NCBI GenBank assembly: GCA_964568355.1
Contig: CAZMRK010000028.1
Location: 1-6,718, forward strand
Direction: 5' to 3'
Length of the DNA stretch: 6,718 bases
From: JAJPJX01 sp964568355
Lineage (GTDB): Bacteria; Acidobacteriota; Terriglobia; Bryobacterales; Bryobacteraceae
In this document: in pieces, positions 1 to 6,679 of the stretch
How the letters are laid out: each line of letters starts with the position of its first letter
Position numbering within the stretch: the first letter of the stretch is position 1
Notes under the pieces: model-generated
Databases searched by the model: none
Told to the model about the DNA's origin: nothing
The model's input: only the letters and a program-made list of their open reading frames with translations
Position numbers and translations under genes: made by a program

Positions 1-2590
1 TGTATTTCTGGTTGCCATTGGTTTCGGTGCCGGAGATCTGCGTAATCTGGCTCACCAGCGTCGGATTGCCTGCCAGGTACGGGCTGGGCAGGATCTGTCC
101 GTTGGAGAGCTGCTTCTGGAAATAAGGCATCGGGACCACCAAGTGGGTACCGTGCTGTCCCACGTAGCCGACCGTCAAGGCATTCCCCTGCGGCAACTGG
201 AACTCCATGGTGAAGTTCCACTGCTGGGTATTGGCCGGGCGGACGTTGGGATCCCAAAGACGGATGTTCGCGCCCAGGTAGGGATTGGTCGCGCTCAGGC
301 CCGAAAGCCCATCGGTTAGCGTGGTGGACGGCAGGCTATATAGACCAGGATCGTAGCGCGTCTCGAACTCCGAGTTGAAGGGAGGATTGAGCGGTAAGCG
401 CAGGTTCGTCCCGGTGCCTTCCATGAAAGATGAAATCGTGTAGGCTCCGCGCAGCACTACTTTCTTGTTGAATGTACCGGGAGTCCAGGCGAAGCCGACC
501 CGGGGCTGGAAGCCCTTCTTGAAACCGTTGTACAACGCACGGCTGTTTCCGTCCTGTCCGGCCAGCATCAACTGGCCGCTGAACTCGCCGAAGTTGGACT
601 GACGGTCTTCGACTTCCACCAGCGGCGTGTGATACTCCCACCGCAGGCCGAGGTTCAAAGTCAGGTTATCGGTAACCCGCCAGTCATCCTGGAAGTAGAC
701 TCCATAGATGGTCTTGCGGTGTCCCCAGGTGCCGGTGCTCAAGCCGCGGCCCAGATCGTTCGGCAAACCCAGCAAAAAGTCTGCCTCGCCGATCGCTTTC
801 GAGGTGGGATTGGCGGAGTTGGGACCCTGGGTGAACTGCCCGTTGAAGTTGATGAATCCGGTGCGCCCGTTGTTGCCGGCGTAGAACGTGTTCATCTGCT
901 GGCGCAAAATCTGTCCGCCCATCTTCATCATGTGCCGGCCGTGCATGATCGTCAGATTGTCGGCGTAGTGGTACGTGGTGTTGGCGAAAAGTTGCGACGT
1001 GCCGATGTTCGCATTGCCGATGGCATTGGCATAAGCAAATCCCTGGAGCGAGAGCAGGCCATTGCCGGCGTTCTGGATCCCCAATTCCTGGGCCACGTTG
1101 CCGATGCCGTTATCTTCACCGCCATTGTTCAGCAGGATGTTGTTCACGCCGAACCGGGCTTCGTTCACAATGTTCGGATTGAAGGTGCGGGTCCAGTTGA
1201 TCACGCCGTTCTGGAACGGTGCGATGTTGAAGCTGTTGTAAAGCAGCTTGAAAGAATTCACACCCGGCTGGTCCTGCCGGCCGTTGGAGTAGCGTCCGGA
1301 GAAATCGTCCTTGGGGCCGATCTTCCAGTCCAGCTTAAAATCGCCCTGGTCGGACTTTACATACGTGGGATTGACGTTGAGGTAATTGTTCCGGAGGTTG
1401 GAATTCAGCGGTTGCGGATAAAGCGTGGTGTTATTGAACAGGGCCTGAGCCACCGGGCTGATCATGCTCTTGGGAATCTGGTTATTCGGAAAAGGAGCAC
1501 GATTGCCCTGCGCGTCAGTGGCGTACGGGTTGTAGAGTTGCACCGGACCGGAGATTCCGAGGTCGGCCATATCCTGCGCGCTGGGGTTCAGCAGGCGCGA
1601 GTAGTCGCCGTTACGCCACTCGGTCGGGATCACGGTGATGGAACTCGGTGCGCCGGGATTGGCGCGGCGAAGTCCCTGATAGTCCAGGAAATAGAACAGC
1701 TTATCCTTGATGATGGGACCACCGAGCGTCCCCCCGAACTGGTTCCAGCGCATGGGGGCTCTGGCATTGTCCTTCCAATTGTTAGCCCAGTTATTGGCGT
1801 TCAGCTTGTCATTCCGGAAATACTCGAACACGTTGCCGTGCATCTCGTTGGTGCCCGACTTGATTACCACATTGACGATGCCGCCTTGGAAATTGCCGAA
1901 TTCGGCAGAGGCGTTATTGGTAATCATCTTGAACTCGGCGATCGCATCCAGGTTGGGCTGATAAGAGCTCAGGTTGTCGGAAACCTGGTTGTTATCGACG
2001 CCGTCGAGCAGGAAGTTATTGGATTCCTTGCGGTTGCCGTTTACATAAGGACGGCCTCCGCCGGCAGTCCGTACGCCATTGTTAAAGCTATCGGGATCCG
2101 CGGTCGTGACGCCGGGAGCCAGCAGGGTTAAAGAAATCGGGTTACGCGAGATCAGCGGCGCATTCACAATCGTTTGCGAGCTGATTACGGAACCCACCTG
2201 GGTGGTTTCGGTCTGGAGAATGGCGCCCTCCGCTGTTACGGTGACGCTTTCGGAAACCTGGCCAACCTCCATGGTGGCATCAATGCGCGCGCGCTGGTTG
2301 ACTTCCAGGGTAATTCCAGACTGCGTGTGCGTTTTGAAACCACTGGCTTCTACTTTTAACTCATACCGTCCGATAGGAATACGCGGGAAGGCGTAAATTC
2401 CATCTTCGTTTGTTTTGGTCGGCCACTCCGTGCCGCGATCCTGATCTTTCGCCGTAACCGTAGCGCCGACTATGGCCGCTCCGGAGGGATCGGTGACTCT
2501 GCCTGTAATGCCCGCACTCACTTCCTGACCAAAAACCGGAAGAATCGGGATAAAGGCACACATCAAGCCACAGAAAAATTTTCTGGTCAT
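1..2590 (-). CDS. TonB-dependent receptor, Oar-like, with N-terminal carboxypeptidase-regulatory-like domain (partial, 3' end off the left edge)
   Basis: Outer-membrane receptor expected to move or bind an unknown substrate with energy from TonB. I read the frame codon by codon from the ATG at 2590 to the window edge: 863 codons with no stop and no frameshift. Residues 1-21 look like a signal peptide (MTRKFF, hydrophobic core, VFG before Q22). Residues about 26-110 match a CarboxypepD_reg fold (GITGRVTDPSGA, NEDGIYAFPRIPIGRYELKVEASGF). A TonB-box-like ESVTVTA lies at 114-120. The plug covers about 120-250, with NNFLLDG at 191-197 followed by SAEFGN and IKSGTNEMHGN. The rest is barrel, rich in N, G and aromatics, including GTNLRLPLNPPF and YVGQHGTHLVVP. 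Compared with the complete paralogue upstream, about 255 residues including the C-terminal strands lie outside. The visible mature part has no cysteine. The start is supported by a GGGAG site 6 nt upstream. Substrate cannot be told from sequence. Confidence 0.93.
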   Translation of the reverse strand, partial: MTRKFFCGLMCAFIPILPVFGQEVSAGITGRVTDPSGAAIVGATVTAKDQDRGTEWPTKTNEDGIYAFPRIPIGRYELKVEASGFKTHTQSGITLEVNQRARIDATMEVGQVSESVTVTAEGAILQTETTQVGSVISSQTIVNAPLISRNPISLTLLAPGVTTADPDSFNNGVRTAGGGRPYVNGNRKESNNFLLDGVDNNQVSDNLSSYQPNLDAIAEFKMITNNASAEFGNFQGGIVNVVIKSGTNEMHGNVFEYFRNDKLNANNWANNWKDNARAPMRWNQFGGTLGGPIIKDKLFYFLDYQGLRRANPGAPSSITVIPTEWRNGDYSRLLNPSAQDMADLGISGPVQLYNPYATDAQGNRAPFPNNQIPKSMISPVAQALFNNTTLYPQPLNSNLRNNYLNVNPTYVKSDQGDFKLDWKIGPKDDFSGRYSNGRQDQPGVNSFKLLYNSFNIAPFQNGVINWTRTFNPNIVNEARFGVNNILLNNGGEDNGIGNVAQELGIQNAGNGLLSLQGFAYANAIGNANIGTSQLFANTTYHYADNLTIMHGRHMMKMGGQILRQQMNTFYAGNNGRTGFINFNGQFTQGPNSANPTSKAIGEADFLLGLPNDLGRGLSTGTWGHRKTIYGVYFQDDWRVTDNLTLNLGLRWEYHTPLVEVEDRQSNFGEFSGQLMLAGQDGNSRALYNGFKKGFQPRVGFAWTPGTFNKKVVLRGAYTISSFMEGTGTNLRLPLNPPFNSEFETRYDPGLYSLPSTTLTDGLSGLSATNPYLGANIRLWDPNVRPANTQQWNFTMEFQLPQGNALTVGYVGQHGTHLVVPMPYFQKQLSNGQILPSPYLAGNPTLVSQITQISGTETNGNQKY

Positions 2591-2596
2591 GAACGA

Positions 2597-2601
2597 CTCC
2601 C
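2597..2601 (-). promoter_or_regulatory. Ribosome binding site of the partial receptor gene
   Basis: On the minus strand GGGAG lies 6 nt before the ATG at 2590-2588. No other in-frame ATG occurs between this start and the in-frame stop TGA at 2647-2645, so the site fixes the start. Confidence 0.6.
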
Positions 2602-2614
2602 ACTTAACTCTTGA

Positions 2615-2648
2615 TTTATAGGTAGACCCGGTAACCAGAAAATGTCAA
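2615..2648 (-). promoter_or_regulatory. Possible promoter of the partial receptor gene, with abnormal spacing
   Basis: The minus strand carries an exact TTGACA at 2648-2643 and a TATAAA (5 of 6 to TATAAT) at 2620-2615. The spacer is 22 nt, longer than the usual 16-18. At normal spacing the -10 position reads CTACCT, a poor match. Either the two boxes belong to different elements, or the promoter needs an activator, or the match is chance. A transcript from here would start near 2608 and have a leader of under 20 nt. Confidence 0.3.
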
Positions 2649-2699
2649 TGGTGGCAGGGATGCGAACTGTTCTGCGAATTACCGTGGTGACTACAGCTC

Positions 2700-2719
2700 A
2701 AGTAAGGCGGCGCTTACTT
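2700..2719. repeat. Inverted repeat, 7-bp perfect stem with 6-nt loop
   Basis: The arms aagtaag (2700-2706) and cttactt (2713-2719) are perfect complements around gcggcg. It lies in the gap between the two receptor genes, about 50 bp upstream of the possible promoter of the downstream gene. It has no T-run on either strand, so it could be an operator or a transcript hairpin rather than a terminator. Confidence 0.45.
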
Positions 2720-2750
2720 AATAAGAGAAGGATTTGAATACTGAAGATGC

Positions 2751-2765
2751 GGAGCCAGGGGCTCC
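2751..2765 (-). other. Compact GC-rich hairpin in the intergenic gap
   Basis: Arms ggagcc (2751-2756) and ggctcc (2760-2765) pair perfectly around a 3-nt loop. On the minus-strand transcript it follows the larger hairpin at 2778-2830 by 12 nt, and pyrimidine-rich sequence without a proper U-run comes after it. It may act as a second, weak transcription stop or an mRNA end-protection hairpin for the complete receptor gene. Confidence 0.4.
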
Positions 2766-2777
2766 TCACGGGCGAGG

Positions 2778-2830
2778 GCGCCCGCCCCGCAACGCATGAT
2801 CGATCACCGATCTTCGCGCGAGGCGGGCGC
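2778..2830 (-). terminator. Long GC-rich hairpin just after the complete receptor gene; terminator-like but without a U-run
   Basis: The arms 2778-2790 and 2818-2830 pair at 12 of 13 positions, including 9 uninterrupted base pairs (gcgcccgcc with ggcgggcgc) at the base. The 27-nt interior can form an inner 5-bp hairpin (gatcg 2798-2802 with cgatc 2808-2812, 5-nt loop) and contains the palindrome tgatcgatca. In the minus-strand transcript the structure starts 5 nt after the TAA codon ends. The sequence that follows is not U-rich, so intrinsic termination is uncertain; a Rho-dependent end or 3'-end stabilisation fits equally well. Confidence 0.5.
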
Positions 2831-2835
2831 TGTTC

Positions 2836-5800
2836 TTAGAAGTAATACTTCAACCCGAACTGGATGTTCCTCGGGTTCTGAATCTGGGTCGTGATCTGGC
2901 CGAACGATGTGGGGCTGGTGATATCGCGGCTTGGCGCTCCCCAGCTCGCATGGTTGAATGCGTTGAAAAACTCCACGCGGAAATCCACGTACTGGTGTTC
3001 CCGCACGTTGAATTTCTTGCCGATGGAGGCATCGAGGTTAAAGAAGCTGGGCGCACGGAGCGTCCCCACGCCTGCGTTGCCGAGCGATCCGACCGCGGGA
3101 ATGCCGTAAGCGCAAGTACCGTCATTCACGCCCGCCGCGCAGAAGGTGGAGGCCGTCGCAGGACCGAAGAACTGGTCCACGGTCTGCGTGGTGATCTTAT
3201 ATGGCTGATACGCGTTGGCGCGTACGTTGCCGCGAGGAGTGCGCCCGCCGGTGTTGGCCGAACCGGCGAATACGGTCACCGGGAACCCGGAGTGGGCGTT
3301 CAGGAAGTAGTTGACATTCCAGCCGCCGAGCACCAGATCCATGGCCTTATTCCATCCGCTGCCGAATGCCTGGCCTTTGCCGAACGGCAGGTTATAGAGT
3401 CCGCCGACGGAGAAGTTGTGTTTGGCGTCAAAGCAGGATGGACCCCGGTTACCCCTGCGGTTGTAAGCATCCTGCCAGTAGGCGCCCTCAGCGTTGACCG
3501 ACCCGCAGCCGTAATAGCCGAGGTTCTCCATCATGCTCCTGCTCCAGACGTAGAAGCCGGTGAGGTCGAGTCCACCGGCCAGACGCCGGCGGCCGCTGAT
3601 TTGCAGCGAGTTGTAACTCATGCGGGCCGAACCTTCGGTAAGGGCGATGTTGCCGACGTTGGGCAGCGATCCGTTGAGATACAGCGGACGGCGATCGTTC
3701 GACGGCGTCCAACTCGACACCGGACCAACGCCCGGCAACGGGTTATTGGCCTCGTGCGGTACGACCAGGTGAGTACCGATCTGTCCGACGTAGGCAACGG
3801 TCATCGAGGTGGAGTTCGTGAACTGGTACTCCAGCGCCGCATTGTACTGCTGCGTGAACTGCGGGCGCAGGTGCAGGTCCCAGGCGCGGCCCTGATAGAC
3901 GGGGTTGGCGCCTGTGCGCGGCCCGTTCAGCACGCCGCTGTTGCTCGCGTCGGCGAAGCCGATCGCGATATCGCCGGGAGTCCGCGGATCGTAGTCGACA
4001 TTGGTTTCGACGAAAAACGGCGGGTTGAGCGGAAGACGCAGGTTGGCGCCGGTGCCCTCCATAAAGCTGGACATGGCGTAACCCATGCGGAAAACCAGCT
4101 TCGACCAAGGATTCCAGGCGAAGCCGATGCGCGGCTCGAATTGTTTCCAGTAGGAATCGTACAAGGCCCGGCTGTTGCCGTCCTTCCCGGCATAGAGCAA
4201 CTCGCCGGTGAAGGTGTTGATGTTCACCTGGCGATCGGCTACTTCATAAATCGGCTGGGTGTATTCCCAGCGCATGCCGAGTTGCACGGTAAGGGTACGG
4301 GCAAGCTTGTAGTCGTCCTGGATGAAAAGCGCGTCGCGCCAGTGGCGATGTCCCCACTTGCCTACCACGGCACCGCGGCCCTTCGTGTGCAGCGTGTTCA
4401 GAAGGAAATCCGCATAAGGAATGCCGGAGTAGGTGCCATCGAATGTGAAGATTCCGAGCGCGCCATTATTGCCGGCATAGTACCGGTTCTGCCGGAAGCG
4501 GATGGCCTGGCCACCCATCTTGAGCAGGTGTTTGCCACGCTGCCATGTCAGGTTGTCCGCATAGGAGAATTTGTTATCAACGGTACTACCGATGGACGCG
4601 CCCGTGCCGACGTTGGTGAGGCCGCTGCCCATCACCAGAGAACTTAGCCCGGCCACCGGCTGTCCTCCGGCAATACCGAACTTGGAATTGCCGTCAAGGC
4701 CGAGCTTGCCGCTCCAGTCGATCGGTATGCCCTCATCGATGGCGATGCGCGTATAGCCGATGCGGACCTCGTTGATCAGGGTCGGCGAGATCGTTCGCGT
4801 CCAGGATACTACGGCGCTCTGCGTCGGAGCGAAGTTGCCGCTCGTCATCAGAACCGGAAGCGCCGCCTGGCTCCCGTATTGCTCATACCGGCTGATCGAC
4901 CAGCGTGCCGAGATTCCGTCACTGTCGGTGGGACGGAAGTCGCCTTTGACATCCGCCTGGTTGTTGTTGAGCGTGTTGGCCGCCGACGATGCATAATTGT
5001 TCGTGATCGCCAGCACCCCGGTTCCCACGTTGTTTGGAAGCGGGTAGTAACCACCGCCGCCGAACAGGACCTTGGCCGCCGGATTGGTGATGCGCGAAGC
5101 CGGAATGATATTGCCTGGGAAGGCTTGGCGCGAGGGAACGTCCGGGCCAGTCAGGGGGTCTTTCACGACCTGGTTAGATTTGGTCAGAAAGTCGGAGAGA
5201 TTACCCGTACGCCATGCGTCCGGGGCGACGCTCGCGGCTGACGGACCGGAGTCGCGCTGCCGCGTACCCTCATAGTCGATAAAGAAGAAGGCCTTATTCT
5301 TCTTGATTGGACCGCCCAAAGTGCCGCCGAAGATGTTGCGGCGGAAAGCCCGCTTGGCCAGGCGGTTGCGGTTATTGAAATAGCCATTCGCATCCAGCTT
5401 GTCATTGCGGAGGAACTCGAACACATTGCCGTGAAACTGGTTCGTGCCGCTCTTCAAGGTGGCGTTTACAATTGCACCGCCCACGTTGCCGAATTCCGAT
5501 GATCCATTTCCGGTGATTACCTTAACCTCTTCGAGCGCGTCGACATTCGGTTGATATCCGATGCGATTGTCGATGGAATCGTTAGCATCGATTCCGTCGA
5601 GCAGGAAGTTATTGGTCTGTTCCCGATTGCCGTTCACCTGCGGACGGCTGCCCGACCCTTGTATACGGCCGGATGTATTCATTGCATTCGGACTGGTGGA
5701 GATCGCGCCGGGAATCAATTGCGTCAGGCTGGCGAAATTGCGGCCGTTCAGCGGCACCGAGCTTAGCTTAGTAGCGGTAAGAGCGTCGCCGGTAGCGGTC

Positions 5801-6189
5801 GATTCGGTCTGAAGAATCGGTGCAAAGTCTTTAATTTCGATCGATTGAGTCGCCTCGCCGACTTCGAGTTTCACATCGACACGCGCGATCTGGTTCACCT
5901 CGAGCGTAAATGGACCGAGAACGACTTTCTTAAAACCCTGGGCCTCGGTCGTGACGTTATACTGCCCGATCGGCAGAAACAGCAAATTGTAAACCCCCGC
6001 CTCATTGGTCGTGGCGGGGTGAGAGACGTTGGTTGCAACGTTAGTGGCGGTAACCTTGACGTTAGGCACTACCGCGCCGCTTGGATCGGTTACCGTACCC
6101 GTGATGTTGGCTGTGACGGTCTGTGCCAATGCCTGGCCGGCCAGAAGACTGACCAGAGCCCCAAGAACCAATACCTTTGACTTACTCAC
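2836..6189 (-). CDS. TonB-dependent receptor, Oar-like, with N-terminal carboxypeptidase-regulatory-like domain (complete, 1117 aa)
   Basis: Complete outer-membrane receptor, predicted to use TonB-ExbBD energy; substrate unknown. Numbering is from the GTG start. Residues 1-22 form a clear signal peptide (SKSK, hydrophobic VLVLGALVSLLAG, then ALA before Q23). About 27-111 is a CarboxypepD_reg domain (NITGTVTDPSGAVVPNVKV, GVYNLLFLPIGQYNV). The plug covers about 122-247, with NNFLLDG at 193-199, SSEFGNVGGAIVN, then SGTNQFHGNVFEFLRND at its end. The rest is a very large barrel ending in FGLKYYF (1111-1117), whose terminal phenylalanine is the usual outer-membrane assembly signal. The only cysteines are C895, C919, C1017 and C1026. 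The expected TonB-box-like segment reads QSIEIKD rather than SVTVTA. The start is GTG at 6189, with GGAGG 8 nt upstream; an in-frame ATG at 6213 would add eight residues but has no Shine-Dalgarno sequence. A paralogue follows 245 bp downstream. Older annotations may call such proteins Cna B-type. Confidence 0.95.
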   Translation of the reverse strand: MSKSKVLVLGALVSLLAGQALAQTVTANITGTVTDPSGAVVPNVKVTATNVATNVSHPATTNEAGVYNLLFLPIGQYNVTTEAQGFKKVVLGPFTLEVNQIARVDVKLEVGEATQSIEIKDFAPILQTESTATGDALTATKLSSVPLNGRNFASLTQLIPGAISTSPNAMNTSGRIQGSGSRPQVNGNREQTNNFLLDGIDANDSIDNRIGYQPNVDALEEVKVITGNGSSEFGNVGGAIVNATLKSGTNQFHGNVFEFLRNDKLDANGYFNNRNRLAKRAFRRNIFGGTLGGPIKKNKAFFFIDYEGTRQRDSGPSAASVAPDAWRTGNLSDFLTKSNQVVKDPLTGPDVPSRQAFPGNIIPASRITNPAAKVLFGGGGYYPLPNNVGTGVLAITNNYASSAANTLNNNQADVKGDFRPTDSDGISARWSISRYEQYGSQAALPVLMTSGNFAPTQSAVVSWTRTISPTLINEVRIGYTRIAIDEGIPIDWSGKLGLDGNSKFGIAGGQPVAGLSSLVMGSGLTNVGTGASIGSTVDNKFSYADNLTWQRGKHLLKMGGQAIRFRQNRYYAGNNGALGIFTFDGTYSGIPYADFLLNTLHTKGRGAVVGKWGHRHWRDALFIQDDYKLARTLTVQLGMRWEYTQPIYEVADRQVNINTFTGELLYAGKDGNSRALYDSYWKQFEPRIGFAWNPWSKLVFRMGYAMSSFMEGTGANLRLPLNPPFFVETNVDYDPRTPGDIAIGFADASNSGVLNGPRTGANPVYQGRAWDLHLRPQFTQQYNAALEYQFTNSTSMTVAYVGQIGTHLVVPHEANNPLPGVGPVSSWTPSNDRRPLYLNGSLPNVGNIALTEGSARMSYNSLQISGRRRLAGGLDLTGFYVWSRSMMENLGYYGCGSVNAEGAYWQDAYNRRGNRGPSCFDAKHNFSVGGLYNLPFGKGQAFGSGWNKAMDLVLGGWNVNYFLNAHSGFPVTVFAGSANTGGRTPRGNVRANAYQPYKITTQTVDQFFGPATASTFCAAGVNDGTCAYGIPAVGSLGNAGVGTLRAPSFFNLDASIGKKFNVREHQYVDFRVEFFNAFNHASWGAPSRDITSPTSFGQITTQIQNPRNIQFGLKYYF

Positions 6190-6192
6190 AGG

Positions 6193-6202
6193 ACCTCCCT
6201 CC
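6193..6202 (-). promoter_or_regulatory. Strong ribosome binding site deciding a GTG start
   Basis: The minus strand reads GGAGGGAGGT. Its first GGAGG (6202-6198) is 8 nt from the GTG at 6189-6187, an ideal distance; the second core, GGAGGT, is only 3 nt away. The site lies inside the extra codons that would be added by starting at the ATG at 6213. Those codons would read MNFLEGGP before a perfect signal peptide, so they are probably not translated. Confidence 0.75.
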
Positions 6203-6454
6203 AGGAAATTCATCGATCATACTTCTGTTGCTGCGGCTGTATATCTCCTTGCGAATTTGCACACGTACCCCACTCCGGGACGAACCAAAGCCTTATCGGC
6301 GAATGGTTTCCGCCCCTTTTCCGCTGCCGGCCGCTCGTCAGAAACTACTTGCGGGACCGGCTCTCGGTATTTTGAGCCCCAATTCCAGCCGTCCTGGACC
6401 GCGGCCACTCCACGGTAGAGGCTCCGATAACACCGAAGCCAACCTTCCGGACGG

Positions 6455-6477
6455 GCTTGGCCAGGCAAAGGCCAAGC
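6455..6477. repeat. Perfect 8-bp stem-loop in the leader
   Basis: The arms gcttggcc (6455-6462) and ggccaagc (6470-6477) are perfect complements around a 7-nt loop. On the minus-strand transcript it would form about 70-90 nt after the predicted start. Flanking TCCG (6480-6477) and CGGA (6450-6447) could extend it with an internal bulge. No U-run follows, so a terminator is unlikely; a leader regulatory element or a protein-binding palindrome is possible. Confidence 0.5.
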
Positions 6478-6552
6478 GGAAGACTATTCAGTTAAGACAC
6501 AAAGATGCGAACTCACCCGTTTGACGCCCGTTAAAGACTCCTTTATCGGTTT

Positions 6553-6581
6553 ATTATTGGGCTGGTTTGATACCAAGTCAA
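6553..6581 (-). promoter_or_regulatory. Sigma-70-like promoter of the complete receptor gene
   Basis: The minus strand has TTGACT (5 of 6 to TTGACA) at 6581-6576, a spacer of exactly 17 nt (6575-6559), and AATAAT (5 of 6 to TATAAT) at 6558-6553. The region is AT-rich against a GC-rich background. The spacer contains a short inverted repeat, TGGT-5 nt-ACCA, that could be part of an operator. Transcription would start near 6546. This is the best promoter match I found in the window; promoter consensus in this phylum is assumed to resemble the general bacterial one. Confidence 0.5.
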
Positions 6582-6646
6582 TGCCTAACTTACTCGGTAC
6601 CGTTCAAGGACCTTTACGACCAGTGGATTTCCCTAGGCGCCTGTTG

Positions 6647-6679
6647 AAAAAAATGCGGCCACCCCTCCCATCCGGACGC
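6647..6679 (-). terminator. Weak terminator-like structure of an upstream transcript
   Basis: On the minus strand a run of seven T (6653-6647) follows an imperfect 6-bp stem (6679-6674 with 6660-6655, one mismatch, 13-nt loop). It could end a minus-strand gene lying beyond the right edge, separating it from the receptor promoter. The stem is short and its loop long, so the call is tentative. Around it, 6582-6646 and 6680-6718 show no gene, RNA or repeat that I can support. Confidence 0.25.

Larger units (their letters stand above)
6190..6546 (-). other. Long untranslated leader of the complete receptor gene
   Basis: Between the predicted transcription start near 6546 and the GTG at 6189 lie about 355 nt with no convincing gene. 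An 83-codon frame at 6217-6468 starts at TTG, lacks a ribosome binding site and resembles no protein I know. The leader holds an 8-bp stem-loop at 6455-6477 and an isolated Shine-Dalgarno-like AAGGAG at 6250-6245 with no start at a usable distance. An ATG at 6220 opens a 12-codon frame that ends inside the receptor gene. I do not recognise a riboswitch; the cobalamin box signature was looked for and not seen. Its extent depends on the promoter prediction. Confidence 0.45.

Noticed and set aside
629..2131. A 500-codon open frame on the plus strand inside the partial receptor gene
   Set aside because: It is codon-aligned antisense to the receptor. It stays open because the receptor rarely uses TTA, CTA and TCA codons. 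Its translation shows no recognisable domain, while the minus-strand reading is a continuous conserved receptor.
1..2590. Possible frameshift or pseudogene in the partial receptor
   Set aside because: Reading every codon of the minus frame from 2590 to 2 found no stop and continuous family similarity, so the gene is intact as far as visible.
2950..4647. A 565-codon open frame on the plus strand inside the complete receptor gene
   Set aside because: Same cause: codon-aligned antisense of a GC-rich, codon-biased gene. The protein has no plausible fold signature, and no ribosome binding site was noted.
6238..6250. Cloning-vector contamination suggested by the T7-type ribosome binding sequence
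   Set aside because: Only 13 bases match and the flanks are unlike vector sequence, with no T7 promoter, lac operator or tag sequence nearby.
6217..6468. An 83-codon minus-strand frame in the leader, ending in a TGA that overlaps the ATG at 6220
   Set aside because: It starts at TTG without a Shine-Dalgarno sequence, its codon third positions are not biased like those of the receptors, and the protein is unrecognisable. An upstream peptide gene cannot be fully excluded.
6177..6524. A 115-codon plus-strand frame over the leader and receptor start
   Set aside because: Low-complexity P/R/L/S composition with no domain, no ribosome binding site noted, and overlap with the ribosome binding site and signal peptide region of the real gene.
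6525..6646. A short plus-strand stretch that reads somewhat like protein (YSVPFKDLYDQWISLG) before a stop
   Set aside because: It has no ATG start and no ribosome binding site, and it overlaps the predicted promoter. About 40 codons is too short to trust.
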